The notes under the pieces are model-generated. The model made no database searches. It saw only the letters and a program-made list of their open reading frames with translations, and had not been told where the DNA came from. Source: Calamus simplicifolius (Eukaryota; Streptophyta; Magnoliopsida; Arecales; Arecaceae). From it: a DNA stretch of 64,000 bases. Location of the stretch: positions 206,118 to 270,117 of the forward strand of contig UESW01004555.1 of assembly GCA_900491605.1 (NCBI GenBank), read 5' to 3'. Made by a program: the position numbers and the translations under genes. Below are positions 42,341 through 53,878 of the stretch, one piece after another. How positions within the stretch are numbered: the first letter of the stretch is position 1; each line of letters begins with the position of its first letter.

Positions 42341-43689
42341 CTTGTTTCATAGTTGTTATAGACAAGCCTAGTTAAGACTCTGCTTCAAATGCATAATGTG
42401 AACTAGTCTTGATGAGAAGCTGTCTAAGGTGTACCTGATAGGAAATCATCAATCAATTGCACTGCTTCGGTCCCATTGCCTATTACTTGAGTAAGCCATG
42501 ACGTTTCGGTACCATCATATGGAGTTGTTGGCTAAACCAGTGGGAGAAAGCCACATTGTGACTCTTCAATTCTTGAGTGCCTATGTTTTATAGGCCTCAA
42601 ATGTAGCTATTATTAATTACTTGGATGGTATCAAAGGCACTAATACTTTGATCATTAACCTTGTCCCCCATCCTTACCCTCCCCCGCCCCCCTGCCCTCT
42701 ATATAGGATAAGAAGTGGGAAGTGAGTGCCACCAACCCCCTGCTCTCCTATATCTTCTATGTAGCTAAGGAGAAGCCTCATCCTAATCTCCATTATCTCT
42801 GAGTTACAATGTAACAACAATGGGAGGAAATTCTAAAGCTTCATTGAAAGATTAAGAGACTTTGAGAGGAGTTAATTACAACTACTTTCGTTTGGGTTAT
42901 TGAGGAATATCGATGGTCCAAAACTTTCAGTAGCAAGTTGATGTGCCTAATTGTAGAGACTTTCACTGCTAGTTTTGAGTAGGGCTAGGATTATGTCCTA
43001 TAGTCACCTCAGGACCTCACTCAAAGGAGGGAAGTGAGGTAGGAAGGATGATCGTAGTAGGCATAGAGGCTGATAAAGTATCGCCTCTACTTCATTTTTC
43101 TCCTCTACTCTCACTATCTCCTTTTCTTCCATTGATCCATTTCCTTATCCCTTTCTTTTTCTTCCATTCTTTGCTTGTCAGTGGCCAATAGATAGGGGTT
43201 AAGCATACATATATGTATGACAGCTCGACCATTTGGTATGTAGATGGCTTCAAATGAATACAAATATGCATGCGTATTTATTTGACATATAATGGCTTTA
43301 GGCTGCTTTTAAATTTACATGTTATGACCTTAGACCGTCTTCTAATTCAATAAAATAAAGATGTTACTTAGTATTTCTTTCTTTCTTTCTTTCTTTTGTC
43401 CTTTTTCTTTTTCTTATACTTTTTCTTCTTCTCTTGTTTTTCTTTCTCTTTCTTTCTCTTTTCTCTCTTTTTGAGTGTAAAGTAGGCTAACCCATAGTAG
43501 ATGTGCTATCCTTCAAAGCTCAAGGCTCTCTAGTTAGGTTGTCTAGACTTAATTAGGTTCTTGATCAAGGCCTCCTAGGGTAAAAAAACTTAGTTACTTT
43601 ATTCTTCATTATTAGTATGGTGACATAACACTGCCTCACAACTACTTGATTACCTTAAATTCTTTATTTTGAGGTTAGAAACTTCATGG
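42341..43689. other. Interior of decayed Tat element, nothing recognised
   Basis: No pol homology is visible by eye on either strand. A pyrimidine-rich simple-sequence tract (CTTT/CTTTT) lies at 43375-43475. RT and integrase must have been deleted or have decayed beyond recognition. Confidence 0.5.
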
Positions 43690-44110
43690 TGGAATGCTAA
43701 CTAGATGTCATGGCCTTAAATGCGTTAAGGTTGTGATGCCCCAATATGGCATTATAAGTTGAAGGAGCCTTCGATACAAAAAAGTTTAATATGATTATGG
43801 CTTAGTAGACTCCCTTTCGAGCGTCACTAAAAGGTTAATAGTCCCTTCGATTAAAACTGAACTCCTAGAAAAGCCAACCAAAAAGCCATCAAAAGGCATC
43901 ATGTAGTCTCCATTGATCCCCATCTTCTTAAAGACTTCAAAAAAGAGAATATTAGTTGAACTTCCATTGTCAATTAGTATCCTTTTCATTTAGTATTTAG
44001 CAATGATCATGAAAACTACTAATGCATCATTGTGAGGGGTTTGGTTCCCCTCTAAATTAGCATCAAAGAAAGATATAATCTTCTTTGTCTTCTATTTCTA
44101 TGATTAACTA
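43690..44110 (-). pseudogene. pol: Tat protease remnant
   Basis: The minus strand reads FDANLEGNQTPHNDALVV from about 44070, then after a TAG the 64-codon frame 43989-43795 with the active-site motif ILIDNGSSTNILF and PFDGFLVGFS, GTINLLVTLERE. After another stop it gives FVSKAPSTYNAILGHHNLNA near 43770-43700, matching YNAILGRPGLNLL of the element at 14659. DNGSS in place of DSGSS is common in Tat proteases. Stops at both sides make it a pseudogene. Confidence 0.85.
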
Positions 44111-44329
44111 GCTCTATACTGCTTGGCACATACCTTTCTAATTGAGGAGCTCTCTTCACCAACTACAATTCCAATTGAAATCATGTTGTCTCTCTTGATG
44201 ACAATTTGTTGACCATCAAGAGCTAGCACCTTAGTTTAAGCAAGTCTTGAGAGCTTTAGTACGCCTCTTAGGGAGGCACAAGAGGACAACAATGATGAGC
44301 AAGTCTTAGACAACGTAGCTTTTACCTTA

Positions 44330-44349
44330 GTTCCTATAAACAATGTCAA
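44330..44349 (-). other. Decayed primer binding site
   Basis: The minus strand reads TTGACATTGTTTATAGGAAC, two bases inside the LTR end at 44352. It differs from the TTGGCGCCGTCTGTGGGAAC site I know from rice-type Tat elements at seven positions, every one a G-to-A or C-to-T change. Recognition depends on that remembered consensus. Confidence 0.6.
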
Positions 44350-44351
44350 TC

Positions 44352-45036
44352 TGATGGCATCAAAATCCAATTGAGAGACCCCAAATGCCAACAGTGATGA
44401 TAAAGTGATGATGAGCTAGGAACTAAAATGAACTCTAATTAATGCAACTATATATGCAAAGGGGTGCTCTACATTTGGACTTATGCTCTTGCGAAGATAA
44501 AAGAAGAGTATGAGGGGTGTTGGGGACTATTTGGCCAAGGACCTTCAATGCTCGAGTAAGTGAGAAAGAGAAAATGGGGAAGCCAAGGGCAAACCTTGTA
44601 TCCATCCTACTTCAAAAGAAGGGAGGTGGCTTGGGCTCAAAACCATGTGAGGTGAGGTGGGAGAGAGCAAACTCAAGTGCCGGAGAAAAAAAAAATGGCT
44701 CCCTTCTTTCAAGGAGGATCATTCTTGTAAGTAAGCTCTAGTCTCAATATCCAAAATTGTTCCAATGGAGATGACGACATGTTCTTCTCTAATGGTGAGG
44801 TGAAAGATTAATTAGACCGTTCCACCTATCACAGATCATACTCCTAGTATAAAAGTATGCATGAAGTGGTTATCAAACGGTCTTATAAGCTTGAGGGACA
44901 AAATGATCAGGATTTATAATAGCTATGTCCATGCCCTCTTGATATCGTTCTATTGTAGCAGATGATAGTAACATGGCTTAGAGGCCATGTGATATTGTGA
45001 CAAAAAGCCAGCTTGGCACTGGCACATTTTGACTTT
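44352..45036 (-). repeat. 5' LTR of the decayed Tat element
   Basis: Minus-strand LTR ending TGATTCC-like GATTTTGATGCCATCA at 44352. Its start near 45036 is approximate. It is longer than the left copy by about 230 bp, so one of them has an indel. A 74-codon plus-strand frame (44517-44741) has no support as a gene. Confidence 0.62.
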
Positions 45037-45976
45037 ATATGAATGTGTAAGCATAAAGCACCATGCAATGGAATTTTAGATTTTATCATATATATATATA
45101 TATATATATATCTTGATATCTCGTTAGATAGTAAATTCAACGCAATTGATTGAGAATAAATAATGCCACTGTCGCTGCCTGAGAACCGGGCGTGGGCTGA
45201 GACTTGGGTCCCTACCACGCGAGGGGTCTACCAGATCTCAATCACGCCGGATGAAACGAGGATAAACCCTCGTGGAACCCAAATCAATGGAAAAACAAAA
45301 GACTTTCTGCTGCTGCTTCTACTTCTTCTTGCTTGGGCTAAACCAAGACGCTCGCCATTTTCTTATAGCGTGGACGATGACGCGGTATGTTTAGGCAGCG
45401 GACCGGGTCCAAGGCACGGGACGGTCGGTCAAAGTACATCATCATAAGAGGCTATGATCTGCAACCCACAAAGAAAAAGCAGGTGCGACGGTGGCCGCAT
45501 CTGATCCCACGTTATCCCCAGATTACGTGCGGGAATCGTCGTCCATCCCCCGCGCGTCCTCGGACTACCAACTCGAGACTCGATTTATTATAGCACGAGG
45601 CGCGCACGGAACAGCACCCTGGTGTCAGTAAGCGGCTGCAATCTGGGCCTTGGTGGACGAGGTCCGTGAGTGGTAGGCGGGCGCGCCTTTTTCTTTCGGA
45701 AAGCCCAAAGGAGACATCAACACGAGTTTCGAGATGCAGTTGGTTGTTAAGAGATTGCGACGCGACCCACCCTGTGCTCGACCGCCCACCGTGCCCATAC
45801 GCGTTTGCGCGGGCTTTAAAGCTTTAAGCAGCCGATTTCCAGCTGTCTGATTTGGTCGCTAGAACCGCCTCCTCTCAGACTCTCATTGAGATATCTTATG
45901 CGACGTGGCCGAACCTCAAAATAAAAATAATAATAAAAAAAGAAAAGGCTCGGTTTGTCCTGTACGACATTACTTA
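45037..45976. other. Spacer with a GC-richer part, no gene assigned
   Basis: A (TA)n run lies at 45090-45112. 45160-45850 is GC-richer than its surroundings, with ORFs of 94 and 68 codons on the plus strand (45163-45447, 45387-45593). Neither shows a motif I know, and a start context or splice pattern is not evident. It could be an old gene-proximal fragment. Confidence 0.4.
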
Positions 45977-46245
45977 GCCTCTATTTGAATGAAAAAAAAA
46001 AAAAAAATAAATAAATAAAAAAAAAAAAAAAAAAAATGATAAGTCCTACCTAAAAATTTTCTTTCCAGCCGAAGATTTTAAAAAAAAAAACAAAATGTTT
46101 TTTTTTTTTTTTCATTCAGATATTAATTTTTTCAAGAAAAAAATTAATATTTTTTAATTATTTATAATAAAAATATTATTTTATTATAATTTTTTATTTT
46201 TTTAATAAAAAATATATTTTTTTTTTTTTTTTTTCAAACAGAGCA
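45977..46245. mobile_element. Probable small Tourist-like MITE
   Basis: The left end GCCTCTATTTGAATGAAAAA and right end, read inward, TGCTCTGTTTGAAAAAAAAA are imperfect inverted repeats that share CTCT(A/G)TTTG with the MITE at 10849. It is flanked by TTA (45974-45976) and TTG (46246-46248), which would be a TTA duplication with one change. About 269 bp of A/T runs. The low complexity makes this less certain than the first MITE. Confidence 0.55.
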
Positions 46246-49088
46246 TTGGTCCGCATTGAAACTTCTCGATTCTGATGCATTTGCGTTCCCCCCGGACGCT
46301 GGTTTTTTTATTTATTTTTTTTTTTTTTTCTTTGGTTTAACCCGGTCCACTTGCGAGGCCACTAAACCCCCCTATTAATAATGTGGTGCCTTGGAGGAGA
46401 TGACCACATGAATGGGTTAGATTCAAAGGGGCGGTGTTAATCCCGTTTTGGACACGCCATTGGGAAAAGGACCAAGTTCAAAGTTTTTCCAAGTATATAA
46501 TATATATTTTAAGTTTTTATTATCCATTAGAAATTTTAAATTGTTAAAAACTTAGTTGCCCGATATCTTTGCCAAGCTACCAAACATAACTGAATTGGAG
46601 AGAGGGATGCCTGCTGAGATTCAAACGGATAGGCATTAAAAATTTCAGAAATTAATTGTGTTTGAAAAGAAAAGATAGTCCAGCTACGATGGACAATCCA
46701 GCTCTAAAAGCCTCCTCTTTAAAAACGAAGATGTGCGGTAGAAGATAACATTGCCCTTGCCCATCTGTACACATGCATGCACAAATTCCTAAGTAATCTA
46801 TTTCTAGAGCCATGAATGGTCTTACATATTGATTTAGGCAAAAAAAAAAATATAAGAACTAACTTTCTCATTGAAAATAAAAATTAGAGCAAATTAAATC
46901 CTTCAGTGAACCAAATTTTAATATTTAACCTCTATTAATTAGCCATATAACATCCGATCCAGCATACTAAATTTCTTTAATTTTTAATCATTCTTACTAT
47001 ATACAGCAGTGAGGTAATAACTATATATACATATACAATATTTTTTCACGGCACTTAGTTATTTTCTTATTACACAAGGTTATTTTTAACTAAATATAAT
47101 TATCTTTATTTTGCACATAGTTATCTTCTTATAGCATGTAATAAATATAAGTATGCATACAGTCATTATAGATTAACAATTAAAAATATTGGTATTATGG
47201 ACCGATTATTATGTGGCTGGTCAATAAAGGTTAAATATTAAAGTCCAATCCACTAAAACATTAGACATCAATTGTTCCTCAACATTAGACCTAAGGAGGA
47301 GACCAAAAGACTAATGAAAAAAAGTCATTATATCATTATTATTTTTTTCCTTCCATAGTATTTCCAATAAAGAGTGATGTTTCTCTATCAATTTTGGGAG
47401 TGAATTTTTCAATGAAAGGTTAATAAGAGAATTTTGTATTGAAAAATAAATGTGGGCTTATTTATTTATAGTAAATATAAAAAAGAAAAATGCTAATTAG
47501 AGAAGGATTCCCTATTGTAGGAGCCATCCTATCTAAGTTTATTAAGATTTTCTATATATATATATATATATATATGATCATACCTATCTTATCTTATAAG
47601 AAAATTAGTTAAAATATTTCTTCAAGACTAGGACTCAATAAGAGTCTGAATTCAAACAAAATTCATTCAAATGTATATAAAAATAACCATAATTTTATCT
47701 ATTTTTTCCTCATTTAAGCTTTTTTTTTTTTTTTTTTTTTTGTAGGGAAGCAGGGAGTTTCATTACAGGAAAAAGTGCTTTACCATCCAAAGAAAAAAGA
47801 ATTCTATGAAGACTGATTTTATACATCAACAATAAAGATGCATCATTCTCACCTTCCTGCAAGCTAGATTGATAATATTGCTTACACCTTATAATTTTGT
47901 GCAATTTGTTATAATTTGATAGACATTATTAACATTTACTAATAACTTAAATTTATAAATCTAATAGTTACTTAAAATGACAATAGAGCAAATATTACGA
48001 AAAGTGAAAATTTTAAGTCCCCTCTGAGTTGCATGTGGTGGTAGATGCTGAAAAAAAATATACATATTACTCAATTCATTGTGACTTAAGTATTTTGGAA
48101 TCAAATACTTAGTTAACAAACAATTTTAGATGGACTCTATGATGCTTGTTAGATAAGTTAATATTTAAAATGTTGCCAAAAGTAACCTCATCTGAAAATC
48201 ATTCAAATAAAAAGCTGCATACATCATGGAATAGCATTGTTAGAATTTTTTTTTTTCTAATTTCCACTCCACTTTCATTGTACAAGAAGCAAATTACAGA
48301 GCTCGTCTTAGTAATTATATCTCTTTACTTAGTAATTAGTGGTATTGAGTTTGATTCTTGGATAAATATTACAAAATATATGATATAAACAATTACAGGA
48401 CTATGGATGGATCGAATTCCCTTCTTTCCACAAATTGAATGATATTTGTTGCCCCTTACATCGATCTGCACCTCCTAACTTGAAGAAGCGCTAAACACAT
48501 CTCCTTCGCTAGAAGACGTGATAGAAGCCCGCCCCCCGTCGTAGAATTCTGGCTACTCTCATGCCCTTGTTCAGAAACCCTTTCAATTTCCAGCACGCGG
48601 CAAGGAAATGGTCGATGTCTCGGTCCTTCTCCAAGTGCCAACTAGGCCCGTCAAAAAGCAACCCTGCCCCCAAATCCACCGCGCACCTACCCAAGGTCGC
48701 AGTCCAACAGAATTAACCTCCCTCAACTGGCCCCCACTGAACCCTTCCTTGAAGTCTGAACCAGTCCACGAAAGCGAGTGCTAGTTGGCACACAGTCACA
48801 TCACCCCCATTTTTAACTCCTAGAAATCCCAGCCCAAGGCCACGTTCCCCTCAGCCCGTTTGCCAAGTCCTGGCCTTCTGGCTGCTACCCAGCTGGCTCC
48901 ACTACATCCCGCCCCAACCTGGCATTCCGTGTGCCGCGTAAGAAAACGACCCAATTCCCCGCACTTAAATTGAGTAATCCCCCCCTTCCTTCCACGCTCC
49001 CAGCAGTCGACGCCACAGTTACTACCACCGCCCAGCTCCAAACTCGAACACTTCGCAACTCTCAATTACACTCCACAAGCGACCGGCA
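46246..49088. other. Upstream region of the CBF-like gene; AT-rich, then GC-rich
   Basis: 46246-48400 is AT-rich spacer with a (TA)n run near 47556-47574 and a T22-type run near 47720; no gene is visible. From about 48420 the base composition rises sharply, and 48600-49088 is C-rich, as expected for the promoter and leader of a monocot CBF gene. I cannot point to a convincing TATA box; TTAAATTGAG near 48965 is the nearest AT-rich patch, about 120 bases before the ATG. Confidence 0.4.
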
Positions 49089-49711
49089 ATGGAGGGCTTC
49101 AGCAGCGACTCCTTGGACTCGCCGATCGCCCGGCGGTCGGCTTCGGACGAGGAGGCCTACGCCACCGTGTGGTCCGCCCCGCCGAAGCGGCGGGCCGGGC
49201 GGACCAAGTTTCACGAGACGCGGCACCCGGTCTACAAGGGCGTCCGGCGCCGCAACGCCGACAAGTGGGTCTGCGAGGTTCGCGAGCCCAACAAGAAGTC
49301 GAGGATTTGGCTCGGGACATTCCCGACCGCCGAGATGGCTGCACGGGCGCACGACGTGGCCGCCATGGCCCTCCGCGGCCGGTCGGCCTGCCTCAACTTT
49401 GCTGACTCCGCATGGCTCTGCCGCGTTCCGAGCTCCTCGAGCCCGAAGGACATCCAGAGGCCGCCGTCGAGGCCGCGGAAGCCTTCCGGCCACAGACCGA
49501 ATCCGACGCTGCTAAGAGCGGAGAGGATGCGGCAATGGCGGGGCCATCGGTGGCGGTGGCTGATGACCCGTTTTACATGGACGATGGGTTCAATTTTGGG
49601 ATGCAAGGATATGTGGATATGGCTGAGGGTATGCTGATCGATCCGCCGCCGATTACCGCCGATGAGGAGGAGAGCGACGGCGATGTCTCACTGTGGAGCT
49701 ACTCCATTTGA
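49089..49711 (+). pseudogene. DREB1: CBF/DREB1-type AP2/ERF transcription factor, with a single-base frameshift
   Basis: Nuclear activator family that binds the CRT/DRE element (core CCGAC) in cold and drought responses. Seen: start ATG at 49089; the CBF signature PKRRAGRTKFHETRHP (residues 32-47); an AP2 domain at about 48-105 (VYKGVRRRN...KWVCEVREP...IWLGTFPTAEMAARAHDVAA) with the Val-61 and Glu-66 pair characteristic of DREBs; and DSAWL at 106-110 in place of DSAWR. After KDIQR (about 49458) the frame shifts: the original frame gives an unrelated tail to a stop at 49635-49637. The next frame gives AAVEAAEAFRPQ and an acidic region ending SLWSYSI at 49711, the family's C-terminal activation end. 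No intron, as usual. A one-base loss or an assembly error; full length would be about 207 residues. Confidence 0.9.
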
Positions 49712-49820
49712 ATTAAGCTGGTGTGTTGTTTTGTGTACAGTATAATTTAAATAAGCCTATTTGGGGGGGAGGGGCGGGAATCATTCGTAATGCGTCACGA
49801 GGTGACAGGAGTTTGCTTGA

Positions 49821-49826
49821 AATAAA
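49821..49826 (+). terminator. Putative polyadenylation signal of the CBF-like gene
   Basis: AATAAA lies 110 bases after the distal stop (49711), preceded by T/G-rich sequence. Plant signals are loose, so this is only a candidate. Confidence 0.45.
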
Positions 49827-52800
49827 GAAAGTTAGAAAAATATTACAAAGCTAGGCATGGCAGTGTGATGGATTATTAATAGGAAAAAATAGGGAAGCAA
49901 AGTTAGTTAGTGATATATACATATAGTTTTGTATCCCGGAGGCTATATGTTTCCATAAATAATGGCAACCAGTTGGGATGCATGAAAGACCGCTGTCAAA
50001 GGAGAACCGTAATTTTTATTTTTTTGAGAGTCCTAGAGTTTTTAAGATAACTTGATGATAGGTACTGATGAAAGCACAGAATATTATTCGTATGAATTTG
50101 CTGGTAGTCGATGGGGCCTCTTTAAAGACTACTCTATTTGTAAGCTGGGCTTCAAGCTGCGAGCTTAGCGAATCTTTATTAAACTTCATCACTATCACTG
50201 ATTGATTCAGGACAGATTAAAGCTTGATGATGCTCATCCGCTTCTTCAGATATTTGGCAGCTTTTGCGAGACCCAATGATTACTATTGTCCGATATATCT
50301 ATCGGAAGGTAAACTGCGCAGCGAAATGGATAGCTTCTATGTTGCTCAGTTATACTGATTGGATCTAAAATCAGGATGATATAATTTTACCTTCTTTTGA
50401 TATATCTTTACTTTGATATTATGGGCTATTTTTTATAAGTTGAATCGACCTATATTAAAAAAAAAAAATCGTACTGTTGTTGCTGCCACTAACGATTAAC
50501 GGTGACAATTATATCCATTCTGAGATCGGATATACTGTGGGGCCGACCGACTCGGTATGATTTTGTGGGGCAAACGTGTAACTTTATGGCCTAGCAAGTA
50601 GCAACTCTACGAAGAAGGCTAGAGGAAAACCCGTGTGATGTGGATTTGGAGACCATGCGTGTGCCTTCCGGAGCTGCGGTTGCTATTGGATGCCGTGTTG
50701 CTTGTCGGCGTCGGCCCATGTAGTTTAGTTCATTGGCGCTTTTGACGGGGTCCAAGGAATCAAGCCAACTGTTGTCGCCTGTCTTTTTCTAACGAAAATC
50801 CTGCCCACGAACCTTCTTAGAAAAGGGGTTTGTGTGAGAAAACGGATCGCCGCCATCACGCCAGGCCTCGCATTTTTAATTTTTAAATCCATCTCCATAA
50901 TTTTCTTGAGAAATGTTGGACTAGCACAAATATAGACAAACGAACCGCAATCTCGGATAACGTAATGCGAGTATCACACGAAAACCTTCTCCTATCATAG
51001 GGCCCATCTTTGGCCGTTTATATTTCAACCGGACATCGATATTGACTTTTCAAAAGTTAACCGTGTTGGTCATGTTAGGCATTATCTAGACATTTTAAGG
51101 GAATTTTCTATAAAGTTTTGGTACCTATATAAATTGTAACAAAGATGCCATTGTTACCTCATACATCCACGTGCTATGCACTCATACAACAAATATGGTC
51201 GCTATTAATAACTTCATCTTAATATTCTTTTTTATGAAACAATAAAAATATTTGTTATCATTTTGGTTATATATCCTGTAATCTTTTAAACATTTTTTTT
51301 GCTACAATACTTTTTTATTATTTATTTAAATAATATGAATAAATTAGAATCATTGATATGGTACGTATAGAATTTCTCTATCCCACTCTAATGCTACCTT
51401 AATTTTTTCCATGCTGTCATCTCTTCTGTTTCTTTATCAAACGGATCATTTTCTTTATCTTCTTCAAAGGTATCATATTCTTTGTTTTACTAGCAAAATT
51501 GCTACATTTTTTCAAGCCATCGTTCCTTTCGTAACTCCATTAATTATAGTAGTAGTGCCTACTAGCGTGTCGTGATGAAAGCTCCTAGTAGAACACTGTA
51601 CTGGCGGCTTGCGCCAATGAAGGCCTTTAATTAGTATAACTGTTCTCTCCTCCAACTGTTCAATGCACCATATATCATCCTATCCTATCATGTAGCTTCC
51701 ACCGTATATACATAGTTAATCATATGATAATTTTTGGTGACCAAATTAAATCATCAAGTTTAATTTTTTAGTACACCAATCATGTAAAAATAACTAGCTA
51801 GCTGCAATTAATTGACAGTAAAATAAAGAAATAGCAATTTTTTTAAAATATAACTTATATTAATGAATCATAACAGTTAATCATTTTTAAAATCCACTAC
51901 AAAAAGGCAAAGCTATAACAGAGCAAAACCAATCAGAATTAATAATAGATAATTATTTCGGAGAACCATTGTTTCGGTTCTTGAATAATGACCCTCATCC
52001 CAATCCTGGTAATCATCGTTCAGTTGGATCCACAAAGGAATTTTGTGGCAATCCGGAATGTAACAAGCTCTAGTCTAGTTCATGGATATGGAGAGCAAAA
52101 GGCCAACTTTTATGCAGCAACTTCTTTCGTCTCTATTTTTGATTTCCACGTCCGCGATTAGCTTTAGAAGGGTTTTCCTCCCGTCAAAATGCTAGTCAAA
52201 TTCTACGCATACCAGAGAAGAACAAGAAAAAGCTGGATATTAGAAAAGCATGAGTTTGTGAAAGTGTGAAACATGATGACCTTAGGTGACCATGTGGAAA
52301 GAAAGACAAATGGTAGTAAAAAGTCTCAAATAAGATTCAATGAATGAGTTGATCAACAATTTTATATTCAAATCATAACTTTGAATTCGAACCCCTTCTA
52401 TTTATCGATTAGATTGTTTTGTACTTATGAAGAAATCTTAAATTCAATGAATTATTCCAATCTATTCAAGATCAAGTATGATATAGATCCATCCTAAAAC
52501 ATTGAGTTTTTTTTAGTATGGGTTTACATGGTGTTAGCATTTGAGTTAAGTACCAACTTATTATTTTATAGTTAAAATCTAGAAATTAATAATAAAATAT
52601 AGATCGATTAAAAAATTTTAATATAATTAAAAAGATAAATTAAAATTAATTTTTATTCAAAACTTTTAATTTTATCTAAGTAAATGATTATTGTTTATAA
52701 ATTATGATATTTAAAATATTTATTGATCTACTTTAAGATATTATAAATAAGAACCTATCAAAGTAAATAATAAAATATAGACACTTAGATGTTATTAAGT

Positions 52801-53878
52801 AAAAAAGATGAGAAGAAATCAGGTTGTTAAAATGAAAAGAGAAATAGTTTAATTAAGAATTCATTCAAAAATAAATATTTATATAATTTGTATAATTAAT
52901 ATTAATGGGTTAGGTCGAATTGAGTTCGAGTCAAGTCGATCAAAAAATACAAGATCCAGACCTAATTCAAAATTTAGATTGGATCTAAATTTTAAACTCG
53001 GCACAATCCATAAGTTTTTAAATATACATTAAGTCGAGTTAATCAAGTCTGAATTGGATTGGACACCAATTAATCCAACACATCTGTAGACTATATACAA
53101 ATAGGCAAACAATCATGTGAAAGTCCTTATAACCCAAATAATGTTACTATATTGGAGTTCTGCCATACCATTTATTTGCCATTTGTCTACCATTAACTCA
53201 TTAGATTAGGTTATGAAAACAACATTACATGTAACAACATATTTAGGTCGAATTAATGTCAAGTGTGATCTATGTTCAACTTAAATGGATTAGGGTTGGA
53301 ATAGATCATATTGTAGTTCAAATCAAGTACGTATTCTTGTATAATTAAGATATGATAATTAAATATAAAATCATTTAAAAAATTTACAAAAATAAATGTT
53401 AACTTAAATTTATATTTTTAATCAAAACCTTTTTCTATCCATGAAATCGATCATCCTTAAGTTTAGAAAGTATAATTTTTAAAATATATATATTAATATG
53501 CTTGAGAGTATTATAAATAAAGATTTGCCAAATAAATAATGAGATATAAAATTTTTAAAATATATATGAAAATATATAAGAGGAGATGTATTATTGAGTA
53601 AAAAAATTAATAACGCATTCAATAATTTAGAAATATCTATGCACCAAAGAAAGGAAGATTTATATGATTTCGATTTGGATCAGGTTAGATTTTTTATGAC
53701 CCCAAAATATATGCTTAAATAACAATAACCTAGGCAACGGGAGTTAGATTGGAAGACACATGATTTGGACCCAATTTGTAATTTAAAACTAGGTCTAGTT
53801 TTTGAACTTATTCAACCTACAGGCATCGGCTAGAACAAGTCTAATGGATTCGGATCACTTTGAATCACACGTTAATCT
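49827..53878. other. AT-rich intergenic sequence, no gene recognised
   Basis: No ORF above 62 codons and no clear element ends. 52880-53080 contains a phrase group (GGGTTAGGTCGAATTGAGTT, TTGGATCTAAATTTTAAACT) that looks like an old dispersed repeat, related in style to 37430-37780. 50480-50900 is GC-richer without coding signals. Confidence 0.5.

Larger units (their letters stand above)
38298..45036 (-). mobile_element. Decayed Tat-clade element, minus strand
   Basis: LTR-like blocks at 38298-38755 and 44352-45036 share a terminus (TGATGG(C/T)(A/G)TCA(A/G)AATC) and a second block, TTGTAG...GATA(A/G)(C/T)..AG, near 38670 and 44960. Inside, on the minus strand, are a decayed primer site (44330-44349) and protease. 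On the plus strand, in mirror order, are a tandem array (41270-42340) and a coiled-coil ORF remnant near 40130-40440. This is the Tat plan reversed, with RT, RNase H and integrase lost. Decay is heavy and dominated by C/T and G/A changes where it can be judged. Confidence 0.72.

Noticed and set aside
43375..43475. A regulatory polypyrimidine element
   Set aside because: It is a simple CTTT/CTTTT microsatellite inside a decayed element, with nothing to support a function.
49412..49711. A separate 99-codon gene downstream of the AP2 protein
   Set aside because: Its content (AAVEAAEAFRP and LWSY) is the C-terminal part of CBF/DREB1 proteins, so it is the same gene after a frameshift.
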